A DNA stretch of 33,732 nucleotides. Source: Bacteroidales bacterium. Lineage in GTDB: Bacteria > Bacteroidota > Bacteroidia > Bacteroidales > DTU049. Of the stretch, positions 25,473 through 33,519 are shown in pieces; the stretch's first letter is position 1; each line of letters opens with the position of its first letter. The DNA lies in the NCBI GenBank assembly GCA_016937255.1, contig JAFGWG010000087.1, positions 1 to 33,732 of the forward strand, in the 5' to 3' direction. The position numbers and the translations under genes are program-made. The notes beneath the pieces are model-generated. The model did not search any database. It saw nothing but the letters and a program-made list of their open reading frames with translations, and had not been told where the DNA came from.

Positions 25473-26121
25473 AATTTTGCGTTTTGATATTTAACAAATA
25501 GACGCCGGGTGTAAACATAGATAAGTCTATTATCAAAGTGCTATTGCTTTTTACCAAAACAAGTGTTTTTCCAAAGATGTTTGAAACAACAACTATGTAC
25601 TCTTCATTTGCAGCCAAATGCTCCGGTATTATATTCACAATGGCATTGGTTGGATTCGGATAAACATAAAATTGTGGAGAAATATCGGGTTCGGTATTTT
25701 TAACAGTTGGAGTTTTCACTGAATTATTTTCTGGGCAATGCACCTTTATTATTTTGGAGTCAATGGCTGTTCCTCCAGAATCAATAGTACAATAAAGGGT
25801 GTATTGACCTGCTTGCAAATTATCAATCTGAATTTCGTTCCCCAAATAATTAGTTTCCACATTTTCTCCGGTAAGTGTCCAGAAATAGTCAGTTTCTGTT
25901 GAATTGGCACTCATCCTTGCCAAAAACTGATTGCAAGATATTGGTTCAACTTGTATTTGAGTATTTGATGGCATAAAAACAGATTGCCTGTTATTGGGAT
26001 CACAAATATCAATCCCCACTTCAGCATGAAATACCGACCCTTCTTCGGCAATGAACCCATCTGAGAGTATGATTTCATTTCCTGCTCTCTTTATGTAATG
26101 ATATTTGATGTTTTTAAGCAT
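25447..26121 (-). CDS. Orphan 3-coathanger/T9SS-tail module, copy 3
   Basis: An intact 224-codon frame without signal peptide or catalytic part. It opens at an ATG (26121) 10 nt after the stop of lipoprotein copy 2 and quickly enters the module: RAGNEIILSDGFIAEEGSVF at about 12-31, an Ig-like middle region with ENVETNYLGNEIQIDNL and GQYTLYC, and a T9SS type A tail from about 152 (FYVYPNPTNAIVNIIPE) to GVYLLNIKT. It is the most diverged of the three modules. As a free protein it could not be exported through Sec and then T9SS. It may be a silent cassette, a decaying duplicate, or merely a translated leader for the lipoprotein that starts inside its 3' end. Confidence 0.7.
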   Translation of the reverse strand: MLKNIKYHYIKRAGNEIILSDGFIAEEGSVFHAEVGIDICDPNNRQSVFMPSNTQIQVEPISCNQFLARMSANSTETDYFWTLTGENVETNYLGNEIQIDNLQAGQYTLYCTIDSGGTAIDSKIIKVHCPENNSVKTPTVKNTEPDISPQFYVYPNPTNAIVNIIPEHLAANEEYIVVVSNIFGKTLVLVKSNSTLIIDLSMFTPGVYLLNIKTQNYEKLVISY

Positions 26122-26131
26122 GAAAACCAGA

Positions 26132-26668
26132 TTAGTACACCCTCACATACTGCACTGTGTCATTTTGTGCATAAATTATACCTTGAGAACGGGAGGTAAT
26201 GATGTATTTTGATGGGACTGCCTGATGCCGAATTTTATATAAATCTGTGTAATAAATACCAGAAATTGTATCGGAATAGTTAGATATTTCTAATATTCCA
26301 AATATCACAAAATCATCAAAGGAAATATATAACTCAGGAGTACTGTCATCTACTTGCATTGTTACACTGAAGTACTGAGGCTGAAACCCAATATTGGCAA
26401 AATACAACTCATAAATCTGATAATGTCTATGCGAATCATAAACATGGTTTAGATAATAGAATTTTTTTTCGTTAACTATAAAATGCAATGTATCAGATGT
26501 GTCCTTGCAAAGCACGATTGTATCACCTACATTATCGGAATAATAAAGACATGCACTTTTATATTCTTCAGTAACATCAAAGTATTCTTCCTCTGGATTT
26601 ACACAAGAAGATAATATCACAATAAGCAACACACAACTAGTTATGTATAATCTTTTTATTGGTTTCAT
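26132..26668 (-). CDS. Array lipoprotein, copy 2
   Basis: A 178-residue lipoprotein with signal peptide and lipobox (VILSSC, Cys about 20), followed by VNPEEEYFDV; acidic residues soon after the Cys recall the surface-export signal of Bacteroidota lipoproteins. Shared family segments are EEYKSACLYY, GDTI, EISNYSDTISGIYYTDLYK and SRSQGIIYAQNDT, with a diverged centre. The start ATG at 26668 lies 32 nt inside the end of sorting module copy 2, so one stretch of DNA encodes both the tail's last residues and the signal peptide's start. A longer in-frame start would lie in the module's coding region and spoil the signal peptide. Function unknown. Confidence 0.8.
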   Translation of the reverse strand: MKPIKRLYITSCVLLIVILSSCVNPEEEYFDVTEEYKSACLYYSDNVGDTIVLCKDTSDTLHFIVNEKKFYYLNHVYDSHRHYQIYELYFANIGFQPQYFSVTMQVDDSTPELYISFDDFVIFGILEISNYSDTISGIYYTDLYKIRHQAVPSKYIITSRSQGIIYAQNDTVQYVRVY

Positions 26669-27314
26669 AAAATTCTGTTTTAAATTTGAGATAATATATC
26701 CCTTTTGAAAAGGATGAAATATCAATTACAAAAACACCTCTAGCCTTGTAATTCGCAAGTTCTTTGCCAAGAATATCCGAAATAATTATTTCATACTCAG
26801 TATCATAAAATATGTCACCTGGAATAATATTAATTTCACCTTCTGTAGGGTTGGGATACATAAAAACTGCGGCACCTAGCTGGCCCTCATTTTGCACTTC
26901 AGGTGCGTGTGTAGCTGCCCTGTCTGATACACAGTTAACCATAAAAACCTTGGATGTTGTACATGTTTGGTCATTTGCCATACAATATACTGTATATTGC
27001 CCATTAGGCAGATTCTCTAGTAAAATTTCGTTCCCTATTAAATTCAAGTTCGTGTGTTCACCTGTAATTGACCAGTTAATGTTTTTAGCTGAATTATTAG
27101 ATAAGAAAATTGAAATATGACCACAATCACTATCAGATATGATAATGTTTTTTGTATTGGGGAGGCTGACAGGTGCTTTTCCCCCGCCCGGCGGACAAAT
27201 AGATACACCCACTTCAGCATGAAAAACAGAGCCTTCTTCGACAGTAAAACCATCGGAGAGGGTGATTTCGTTTCCGGCACGTATAATATTTTGGCACTTA
27301 ATAAATTCGTTCAT
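26637..27314 (-). CDS. Orphan 3-coathanger/T9SS-tail module, copy 2
   Basis: An intact frame of about 225 codons lacking any signal peptide or catalytic domain. The ATG at 27314 overlaps the last codons of lipoprotein copy 1, so translation would rely on coupling; two further in-frame ATGs lie slightly upstream. After about ten residues it enters RAGNEITLSDGFTVEEGSVF, then the Ig-like GKAPVSLPNTKNIIISDSDC region and a T9SS tail (VFMYPNPTEGEINIIPG). It aligns with residues from about 747 to the end of the hydrolase, with the last 167 nt nearly identical to the hydrolase tail (three differences by eye) but the middle much less so. Silent cassette or duplicate remnant. Confidence 0.7.
   Translation of the reverse strand: MNEFIKCQNIIRAGNEITLSDGFTVEEGSVFHAEVGVSICPPGGGKAPVSLPNTKNIIISDSDCGHISIFLSNNSAKNINWSITGEHTNLNLIGNEILLENLPNGQYTVYCMANDQTCTTSKVFMVNCVSDRAATHAPEVQNEGQLGAAVFMYPNPTEGEINIIPGDIFYDTEYEIIISDILGKELANYKARGVFVIDISSFSKGIYYLKFKTEFYETNKKIIHN
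26674..26840 (-). repeat. Near-identical 167-nt tail repeat, copy in module 2
   Basis: Aligned by eye with 27822-27988, this stretch differs at three positions out of 167 with no gaps. It covers the end of the T9SS tail up to just before the lipoprotein start. Flanking sequence on both sides is far more diverged. Confidence 0.85.
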
Positions 27315-27816
27315 ACGTAATTGTATCATTCTGCGCATAAACGATACCTTGAGAACGGGAAGTGATGATATATCTTGATGAGATATTCATATCTCTGATT
27401 TTATATAAATCAGAGTAAAAAATACCTGTAATAGTATCAGAGTAGTTTGAAGATTCCAATGTTCCATTAATATCAAAGTTATCAATCCTAATATAAATTT
27501 CAGGGAGGTTAGTATCAACACTCATCTGTACTGAAACATGATTGTTTGTAGGCAAGAACCGCACATCTAATACTTGATAGCTCCTATTATCATATGGCAA
27601 ATCAAAATAATGTAAAGAAATATTATTTACGGTATAAGCAATTGTATCGACTGAGCCTCGAAGAAATATAAGAGAGTCGCCCATTTCAACTGCGTAATAT
27701 AAACAAGCACTTTTGTAATTTTCAGGAACATCATAGTATTCTTGTTCAGGATTGTTACAAGAAATTAGAATGAGTGCTAAACAACTAGTTATAAATAATT
27801 TTTTTATTGATTTCAT
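27298..27816 (-). CDS. Array lipoprotein, copy 1 (partner of the hydrolase)
   Basis: A 172-residue lipoprotein with signal peptide and lipobox (LILISC, Cys about 20), followed by NNPEQEYYDV. Family segments are ENYKSACLYYAVEMGDS, SSNYSDTITGIFYSDLYKI and SRSQGIVYAQNDTITYERIY, with a variable centre. The ATG at 27816 lies 32 nt inside the 3' end of the hydrolase gene in a different frame, so the two proteins should be made in step. That obligate linkage suggests the lipoprotein acts with the secreted hydrolase, for example as surface anchor, chaperone or inhibitor, but no domain evidence supports any of these. The gene stop lies 17 nt before the coathanger part of the next cassette. Confidence 0.82.
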   Translation of the reverse strand: MKSIKKLFITSCLALILISCNNPEQEYYDVPENYKSACLYYAVEMGDSLIFLRGSVDTIAYTVNNISLHYFDLPYDNRSYQVLDVRFLPTNNHVSVQMSVDTNLPEIYIRIDNFDINGTLESSNYSDTITGIFYSDLYKIRDMNISSRYIITSRSQGIVYAQNDTITYERIY

Positions 27817-30676
27817 TGGAGTCTGTTTTAAATTTGAGATAATATATCCCTTTTGAAAAGGATGAAATATCAATTACAAAAACACCTCTAGCCTTGTAAT
27901 TTGCAAGTTCTTTGCCAAGAATATCCGAAATAATTATTTCGTACTCAGTATCATAAAATATTTCACCTGGAATAATATTAATTTCACCAACGGTTGGGTT
28001 GGGATATACAAAAACTTCGGCAACTTGAGGCACTTTATCCTGTGTTTTTACGGTGTTTACAGCTTCTCTATCCACAACACAATTAACTGTAAAAACTTTG
28101 GAAATTGCATTCTTTTGGTTATCAGCCGTATAATATACCGTATATTGTCCATTAGGCAGGCCTTCAACTAAAATTTCTTCACCACTAAAACTCAGATTTG
28201 TGTTTTCTCCGGTAATAGACCAGCTAATGTTATCATCTTTATTATTGGATAATGAAATCGAAATCTGACGACAGTCATTTCCGGAAATGATTATATTCTT
28301 TGTATTTATGAGGGTGACGGGCGCTTTTCCCCTGCCAGGCGGACAAATAGATACCCCCACTTCGGCATGAAAAACAGAGCCTTCTTCGGCAGTGAAACCA
28401 TCAGATAAAATGATTTCGTTTCCGGCACGGAAATTAACAGTTGACCCGCTTTCGATTATTACTTCCCCCTCAGCAATGTGTTTTTGATAAGTATTATGAT
28501 CAACATCTTCATAAATTTGTGTATCAACATATTTCCCTGCAATTATAGAATTTGTCCCTTCAAAATCAGTACTATTATCAATATATCTGTTTTGAATATA
28601 GTGATCAACGGGCATAAACTCTACCATTTCAATTTCTTCCTTTAATTCATCTAAATAATCGACAGTATGGTATGTATTATCCGCATCCGCATAAATATCA
28701 TCAAAAGGCGTAAGGTTATTATCAATCAGGTCATCTTTGCCTCTGTTAGGATAGTTTTCGTTTAAAAAGGTGTAGTTGCCCGCATTCCAGAGACTTTCAT
28801 CGAGGTCTATGGCGCTGGCGGTGGGCACGAAGGTGAATTTTGTATGAATGTCTTCATAAAAATTTGAGATGTACCCACCGGGAGCATTTGTGTATGGTCG
28901 GTATGAACCTGAAACACGACCTGACATCAATTCAGTTGTAGGAACTCCAAAATAGAACCTTGTCATTTGAAAAACCAGCTGATTGGTTGGCTGATATTCA
29001 GTATACCATGCTTTTGTTTCTAATCCAACAACTGAGAAATTAATTTGGAAACTGAAAATCTCATTTCCTGGAATAACATCAGGCTGTAATATAGCTCTGT
29101 TGCTACCATTTGAAAATGCAACATTCCTGCTTTTCATTGGATATCCTAAATTATTCAATGAATTTTGAAAACTTGGATGAATAGCTGAAAATAATATATG
29201 GTTTGCCATTAATTGCGAAGCCCCTTGTGATGCATATCGACCAATTAAATCAATTATTGATACATCGAGATTTAAAATCAATGATAACCAGCTAAAATAA
29301 TAAGATTGAAAGACAGTTGGAACAAATGAAGCATATGCAATGGCATATTGTAACCCTTCAGGAATAAATGCACCTTTATGAGGTGAATCATAAGAAACGT
29401 ATAAACCAACTTTATGATCATAACCTTCATTTTCCAGCTCCTTTAAGGCTATTCTTCCAAGAATACCTCCCATGCTTTCACCAATATATATACTTTCAAA
29501 ATAATCTTGCTTGATGTCATTAATTCCTTTAATCAGGATTTTTATTAGGTCTGCACTCACATACATGTCGTTTTCAGGGGTCTCAATATTCACGAGAAAG
29601 ATATCATATCCTCTCGCCCTTAGATCAGTTATTGTTCCACTCCATTTGCTTTCCAGATATTCTAGGGTTTGATCTCCAAGAATATCAAAGCCTTCGCAGA
29701 TAATGACCGGTTTGTCCAAAACCCCATCGCACCCTTCATAATATGCATAGCTTGCACCATTTAGTGAAAACCCCGGATTAGATTTATTTGTGTTAAATAA
29801 AACAAATGTCGAGTCATCTGCGGGTATATAACCAATAAAATCAGGTTCATCCAATTGAAGTGAAACAATATTCATTCTTGAGTAGGAAATCAATGTATCA
29901 CTGTCTGTATAAACTTTAAAACGTATGCTTTTTTCTCCGGCAGAACTATAGCTTATTACATAAGTTTGCTCCAAATCTTTGTTTAAAAACCTGTACCCGC
30001 TTCCATCCTCAAAATCAACCCATATTTCATTAATCTCATCGTCCATATTAGAAAATAGCAGGTTTGGTGTGTAGTGGTAATAAACTGTACCATTATACAC
30101 ATTTTGCAGCAAAGTTGTACCGGAAAAAATATCCATTGGCTGATATGCAGGATTAGAAAAATCGTTGGCACTCATCATGTCTTTAATTACAGTATCGGGT
30201 AAATAATCCCCCCTGTAAAAGAGTATGGACAAGCCCACCAGCGAAGATGCATATTTTTCCTTAACGGTATTGCTGTCAACAATGACAGAAAACTCAGGCA
30301 ACCCAAGTGTACCACCAAACACCGAGTTGTCAATGCCTGAGTACATATATTTCCACCTGTACAGGCTTGTCATTACAGGCACGCCATTATTCCAGTCTTC
30401 AAGGTCATTTAATATGAGAAAACCGTAATTAAAAAGTAAGTTGCTTTGCATACCGCTATGATCAAGATTTTCGTAAAATTGCTTGGCTTCATTGATGCTT
30501 TGCTCAATTACTACAGCAAACGAATCCTGTCCTATGTCGGGGACGGGGAGGGTTTGGGCAGAGACAGGGTTATTACATAGAATAGATACACTTAATAGAA
30601 ATACTCCCAAAATAATTTTTGAATATTGTAAACGATACTTTTGCTTTTTGTTAATATACTTTTTTATATCATGCAT
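27785..30676 (-). CDS. T9SS-secreted alpha/beta hydrolase (esterase/lipase-like)
   Basis: A 963-residue secreted protein. The signal peptide ends near residue 40 (NNPVSAQT). A catalytic alpha/beta-hydrolase domain of the PGAP1/DUF676-like serine-esterase type begins near 325 (PVIICEGFD), with the nucleophile Ser401 in YIGESMGG, followed by YDSPHKGAF. The segment HTKFTFVPTASAIDLDE near 610-627 resembles one seen in related Bacteroidota secreted esterases and may carry the catalytic His. A 3-coathanger stack domain (RAGNEIILSDGF, about 747-775), an Ig-like region and a T9SS type A tail (VYPNPTVGEINII to the end) complete it. It should be exported by Sec, pass the outer membrane through T9SS and be attached at the surface or released. 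Substrate unknown. The start lies 4 nt after the upstream stop. Confidence 0.87.
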   Translation of the reverse strand: MHDIKKYINKKQKYRLQYSKIILGVFLLSVSILCNNPVSAQTLPVPDIGQDSFAVVIEQSINEAKQFYENLDHSGMQSNLLFNYGFLILNDLEDWNNGVPVMTSLYRWKYMYSGIDNSVFGGTLGLPEFSVIVDSNTVKEKYASSLVGLSILFYRGDYLPDTVIKDMMSANDFSNPAYQPMDIFSGTTLLQNVYNGTVYYHYTPNLLFSNMDDEINEIWVDFEDGSGYRFLNKDLEQTYVISYSSAGEKSIRFKVYTDSDTLISYSRMNIVSLQLDEPDFIGYIPADDSTFVLFNTNKSNPGFSLNGASYAYYEGCDGVLDKPVIICEGFDILGDQTLEYLESKWSGTITDLRARGYDIFLVNIETPENDMYVSADLIKILIKGINDIKQDYFESIYIGESMGGILGRIALKELENEGYDHKVGLYVSYDSPHKGAFIPEGLQYAIAYASFVPTVFQSYYFSWLSLILNLDVSIIDLIGRYASQGASQLMANHILFSAIHPSFQNSLNNLGYPMKSRNVAFSNGSNRAILQPDVIPGNEIFSFQINFSVVGLETKAWYTEYQPTNQLVFQMTRFYFGVPTTELMSGRVSGSYRPYTNAPGGYISNFYEDIHTKFTFVPTASAIDLDESLWNAGNYTFLNENYPNRGKDDLIDNNLTPFDDIYADADNTYHTVDYLDELKEEIEMVEFMPVDHYIQNRYIDNSTDFEGTNSIIAGKYVDTQIYEDVDHNTYQKHIAEGEVIIESGSTVNFRAGNEIILSDGFTAEEGSVFHAEVGVSICPPGRGKAPVTLINTKNIIISGNDCRQISISLSNNKDDNISWSITGENTNLSFSGEEILVEGLPNGQYTVYYTADNQKNAISKVFTVNCVVDREAVNTVKTQDKVPQVAEVFVYPNPTVGEINIIPGEIFYDTEYEIIISDILGKELANYKARGVFVIDISSFSKGIYYLKFKTDSNEINKKIIYN
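27822..27988 (-). repeat. Near-identical 167-nt tail repeat, copy in the hydrolase gene
   Basis: Partner of the repeat at 26674-26840: 164 of 167 positions agree by eye, without gaps. It encodes the last third of the T9SS tail up to the start of lipoprotein copy 1. Confidence 0.85.
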
Positions 30677-30680
30677 TTGT

Positions 30681-32753
30681 CTACTGTATTACAAGCTTCA
30701 AAGATTTATTTCCAAATTCGCTACCAACAGAACAAATATAGATTCCTTTTGATAAAAAAGACAAATCAATTTCAATAACTGATTCATCGAAATGGTTGGA
30801 ATATACATTAATACCACTAGCAGTAACAATATTCACTGTGTATTGATTAATATTTGTCTCCAATGTAAAATGCCCATTATTGGGATTTGGATATATATTT
30901 AAAGAAACTACTGAAGTAATTCCCATTGTATTATTTTCTATATTACTCATATACTTGGCTATTTCAGCATTATTAATTGAATCCCTATTCGACATATTTT
31001 TTAAATTAATATTTTGAGCGATATTATCTAAAATATAACTGCAGTCCGTTGTTGTAGGGTCGATGCAGGCCATATAATTAACTGAATTGTCAATATATCC
31101 ATGAAAATCAGCTCCTTCTTCAACTTGAAATCCGTCCATTAAAACAATTTCCTCTCCTGCAACAAATGTAACTCTGCCTTGACCTTCAGCAGGATCAGTT
31201 TTTACATTATAATTCATTGCAGTAATTTCATTTGCCGCCATAAAATTCTTCTTGTCATATTCAGTTATATTCTCCTTATGGATATTGTATAATGCAAGTT
31301 GATCTATTGGAATAGGCGAAAAATCATAAGATGTGCTATAAAAAGCTTCTGCAATTAGATTAAAATAAAACATATAGTCTAACCTTGAAAATGAATCAGA
31401 ATATGGATCATCTCTGTCTCCTCCAATTCTGTCTGATGCATTCCATTCGGTTGAGGGAACCCCTGTGTCGTTTCCCCTGCACGGTGCAGCATCTAGCAGA
31501 CATAAATAGTATTGTAATGAAATGGGATTATTATAATTTGTATTATGCAAAATATTGTACATTAATGGAAGAAACTCCCAGTGATTACTTATGCCTTTAT
31601 TTACTAATCTCTCCATTAGCTCGGCATCACTTTCCGGAGAAAAAGATGGAGGAAACCAATTAAATGTCATGGCACCATACCCACCCACAGCTGCCAAAAC
31701 TAAAGGATAAAGATTTGTAAAGAGAGTAATTGAAGAAGTCCATTTAATATTATAACTTATAACTGTTAGAGCCTGTGTCAAATACCCTAGCGTGCTATAC
31801 GAAGACCCTTGAGTAATATAAAATGAACTTGCAGCAAAACCAATTGCATGACGAAAAGCTAATGCACCTCCTTCATTGCACAAATCACTTCCACAGTCCC
31901 TATTTGTAGGTGAAAAACAAGCATAAATATCTTTACTGTTACAAGTGCCATAAACACATCTGTCCATACAAGAGTTCCAGTATGTCCAATCGTGAGCAAC
32001 TAAATAATCTATGATTCGTTTTGTTATTAATTGAACTTCTTCAACAAATGATGTAGTAGAGTAAGTTCCATCTGAAAAAATTGAATTTTGCCAGTTTTCT
32101 GAGGGGGGTAGAAACCTTTTCACAAATGCAAAACCCATTAATAAAGGAGCCAAGTGATCCTGGCTCATCTCAGAGCCTTTCTTTATATACTCTTCGTAAG
32201 AAGAGTTTATACATTTAACTCTTTTCCCTTCAGGAATTGGAACCCAGCTTTCATTTAATTTATCAATGTATGCTTGTTCTAACGCAAAAACTTTAGGGAC
32301 ATCATCTCTTATCATAAATCCATTAATGTTATTTGGGCAATACCCTGTTCCGGTACATGAAGAACAACTCCAAGACTGCTCAGCTTCCCAATCAAGACGA
32401 TTAATGGCATTAATGGCAAAAAACAGTTCTTTCTTAGTTTGCATAACCTCAGGGCTGCTTGAAGACAATCCGGATTTTATTAATAAATCATATTCCATTG
32501 CCAGTGTTGCAATATAATAACTAATCATCCATGCTTCATCACTCCACATAACTTGATCATCTAAAGTCCTACTCCTGCCTGGAATATCAAACCCCTTTTC
32601 TGAAATATCTTCGGTGGTAATCATGTAATTTTTTAATCGTTCTTTATAAATCCAATATTTTTCTTTATTATATTGAAATTGTGCATTAAGTGACTGTAAA
32701 CAGAATAATACAAGTACAAATAATGCAGTAATTTTATAAATGTGTATTCTCAT
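30681..32753 (-). CDS. Cys-rich T9SS-secreted protein of unknown function
   Basis: A 690-residue secreted protein. The signal peptide ends near residue 25 (LQSLNAQ). Residues about 25-520 are mostly helical and carry clustered cysteines (SWSCSSCTGTGYCPNN, CMDRCVYGTC, CFSPTNRDCGSDLC), suggesting disulfide-stabilised surface structure. I recognise no catalytic domain. A 3-coathanger-like segment (VAGEEIVLMDGFQVEEGADF) lies near 545-565 and a T9SS type A tail (LNIYPNPNNGHFTLETN) near 615-690. The ATG at 32753 is 4 nt after the preceding stop and gives a clean signal peptide; the longer start overlaps the upstream gene. It precedes the hydrolase by 4 nt and is presumably co-secreted with it. Confidence 0.82.
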   Translation of the reverse strand: MRIHIYKITALFVLVLFCLQSLNAQFQYNKEKYWIYKERLKNYMITTEDISEKGFDIPGRSRTLDDQVMWSDEAWMISYYIATLAMEYDLLIKSGLSSSSPEVMQTKKELFFAINAINRLDWEAEQSWSCSSCTGTGYCPNNINGFMIRDDVPKVFALEQAYIDKLNESWVPIPEGKRVKCINSSYEEYIKKGSEMSQDHLAPLLMGFAFVKRFLPPSENWQNSIFSDGTYSTTSFVEEVQLITKRIIDYLVAHDWTYWNSCMDRCVYGTCNSKDIYACFSPTNRDCGSDLCNEGGALAFRHAIGFAASSFYITQGSSYSTLGYLTQALTVISYNIKWTSSITLFTNLYPLVLAAVGGYGAMTFNWFPPSFSPESDAELMERLVNKGISNHWEFLPLMYNILHNTNYNNPISLQYYLCLLDAAPCRGNDTGVPSTEWNASDRIGGDRDDPYSDSFSRLDYMFYFNLIAEAFYSTSYDFSPIPIDQLALYNIHKENITEYDKKNFMAANEITAMNYNVKTDPAEGQGRVTFVAGEEIVLMDGFQVEEGADFHGYIDNSVNYMACIDPTTTDCSYILDNIAQNINLKNMSNRDSINNAEIAKYMSNIENNTMGITSVVSLNIYPNPNNGHFTLETNINQYTVNIVTASGINVYSNHFDESVIEIDLSFLSKGIYICSVGSEFGNKSLKLVIQ

Positions 32754-32757
32754 AGCA

Positions 32758-33519
32758 TTAGTGTTTAATGTTAAATCCAATGTTTATACCTAAGTGTAGA
32801 GTTGGCCAAATGCTTGTGTAAATTGATCCCGGTGTATTGAAATTATATTCAAATCCATAATAATTTGATTCCGATATTATTAGCTTTTTTTTCCTAAGTC
32901 CAATTCCTGCATAAACTTCTGCAATAAAGTTCTTTATAAGGACCATCTTTCCCACGGTAAATTCAAAGGAATAAACTTGTTTTGAAAAATCATCTCTATC
33001 AGGTTTCTGATCATCATACGGATCAAGACATGCAGGAAAATCATCCAGCCGTCTGGAATTTGAAAAAGTAAATGAATATGATTTATACAGCAATAATGGC
33101 TGAAAAAACCAGTTTTTACCGTAATAATGTCTAAAAGCAATCCCGAATCCATAACCTTCAGCTGAGTATTTTGCTGAATGAATAATATCTACACTGTCCC
33201 GGTAAAACTCTTCTGTTTTAGCTAATTTCCTGTCGTTTGGGGTAAACCCTGAATTTCTGTATCCAAATCTGAATAATATTGAATTGCTTTTCCCAACAGG
33301 GATCTCAAATAAAACTCGGGCATCATCCCAAATCCATTGAAGTGGGTTGATTTTAATGTTTAAATGACTTCTGGTGCTATCTGAAAATAAATGGCTCATT
33401 GAATCAGCAATATTATAATTTGTCGTTGAATTATTCACTTTCCAATTGCTGTATTGAGCAAAACCATTATGATGCAGAAAGCAGCACCACAGAGATAATA
33501 TTAATACAAACTGCTTCAT
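32758..33519 (-). CDS. Predicted outer-membrane beta-barrel protein
   Basis: A 253-residue protein with a signal peptide ending near residue 21 (HHNGFAQY). The mature region alternates hydrophobic and polar residues in strands (NIKINPLQWIWDDARVLFEI, SILFRFGYR, YGFGIAFRHYYG, WFFQPLLLYKSYSF, FIAEVYAGIGLRKKK, TLHLGINIGFNI), which is the pattern of a small outer-membrane barrel of about 8 strands, similar in feel to DUF3575-type proteins. Its start shares one base with the stop of the upstream gene (TAATG), and the next gene starts 4 nt after its stop. It may be a structural or assembly partner of the secreted proteins; that is inference. Confidence 0.78.
   Translation of the reverse strand: MKQFVLILSLWCCFLHHNGFAQYSNWKVNNSTTNYNIADSMSHLFSDSTRSHLNIKINPLQWIWDDARVLFEIPVGKSNSILFRFGYRNSGFTPNDRKLAKTEEFYRDSVDIIHSAKYSAEGYGFGIAFRHYYGKNWFFQPLLLYKSYSFTFSNSRRLDDFPACLDPYDDQKPDRDDFSKQVYSFEFTVGKMVLIKNFIAEVYAGIGLRKKKLIISESNYYGFEYNFNTPGSIYTSIWPTLHLGINIGFNIKH

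Larger units (their letters stand above)
24889..28450 (-). repeat. Tandem array of three sorting-module plus lipoprotein cassettes
   Basis: Three diverged copies of a unit of about 1.15-1.2 kb lie head to tail. Each begins at RAGNEI of a 3-coathanger stack domain, continues through a T9SS tail, and ends at the stop of a lipoprotein gene that overlaps the tail. Copy 1 (about 28450-27298) is the 3' end of the hydrolase gene plus its lipoprotein. Copies 2 (about 27280-26132) and 3 (about 26090-24930) have no catalytic part or signal peptide. The spacing of equivalent lipoprotein starts is 1148 and 1196 nt. A relic of a lipoprotein gene end follows copy 3. Confidence 0.85.

Noticed and set aside
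24930-28450. Classical polymorphic toxin with immunity genes
   Set aside because: The repeated parts are the conserved sorting modules, not varied toxin tips, and no nuclease or deaminase-like domain is visible. I kept only the structural analogy.
24889-28450. CRISPR array or IS element as the source of the repeats
   Set aside because: The repeat unit is over 1 kb and protein coding, with no short regular repeats, spacers, transposase or terminal inverted repeats.
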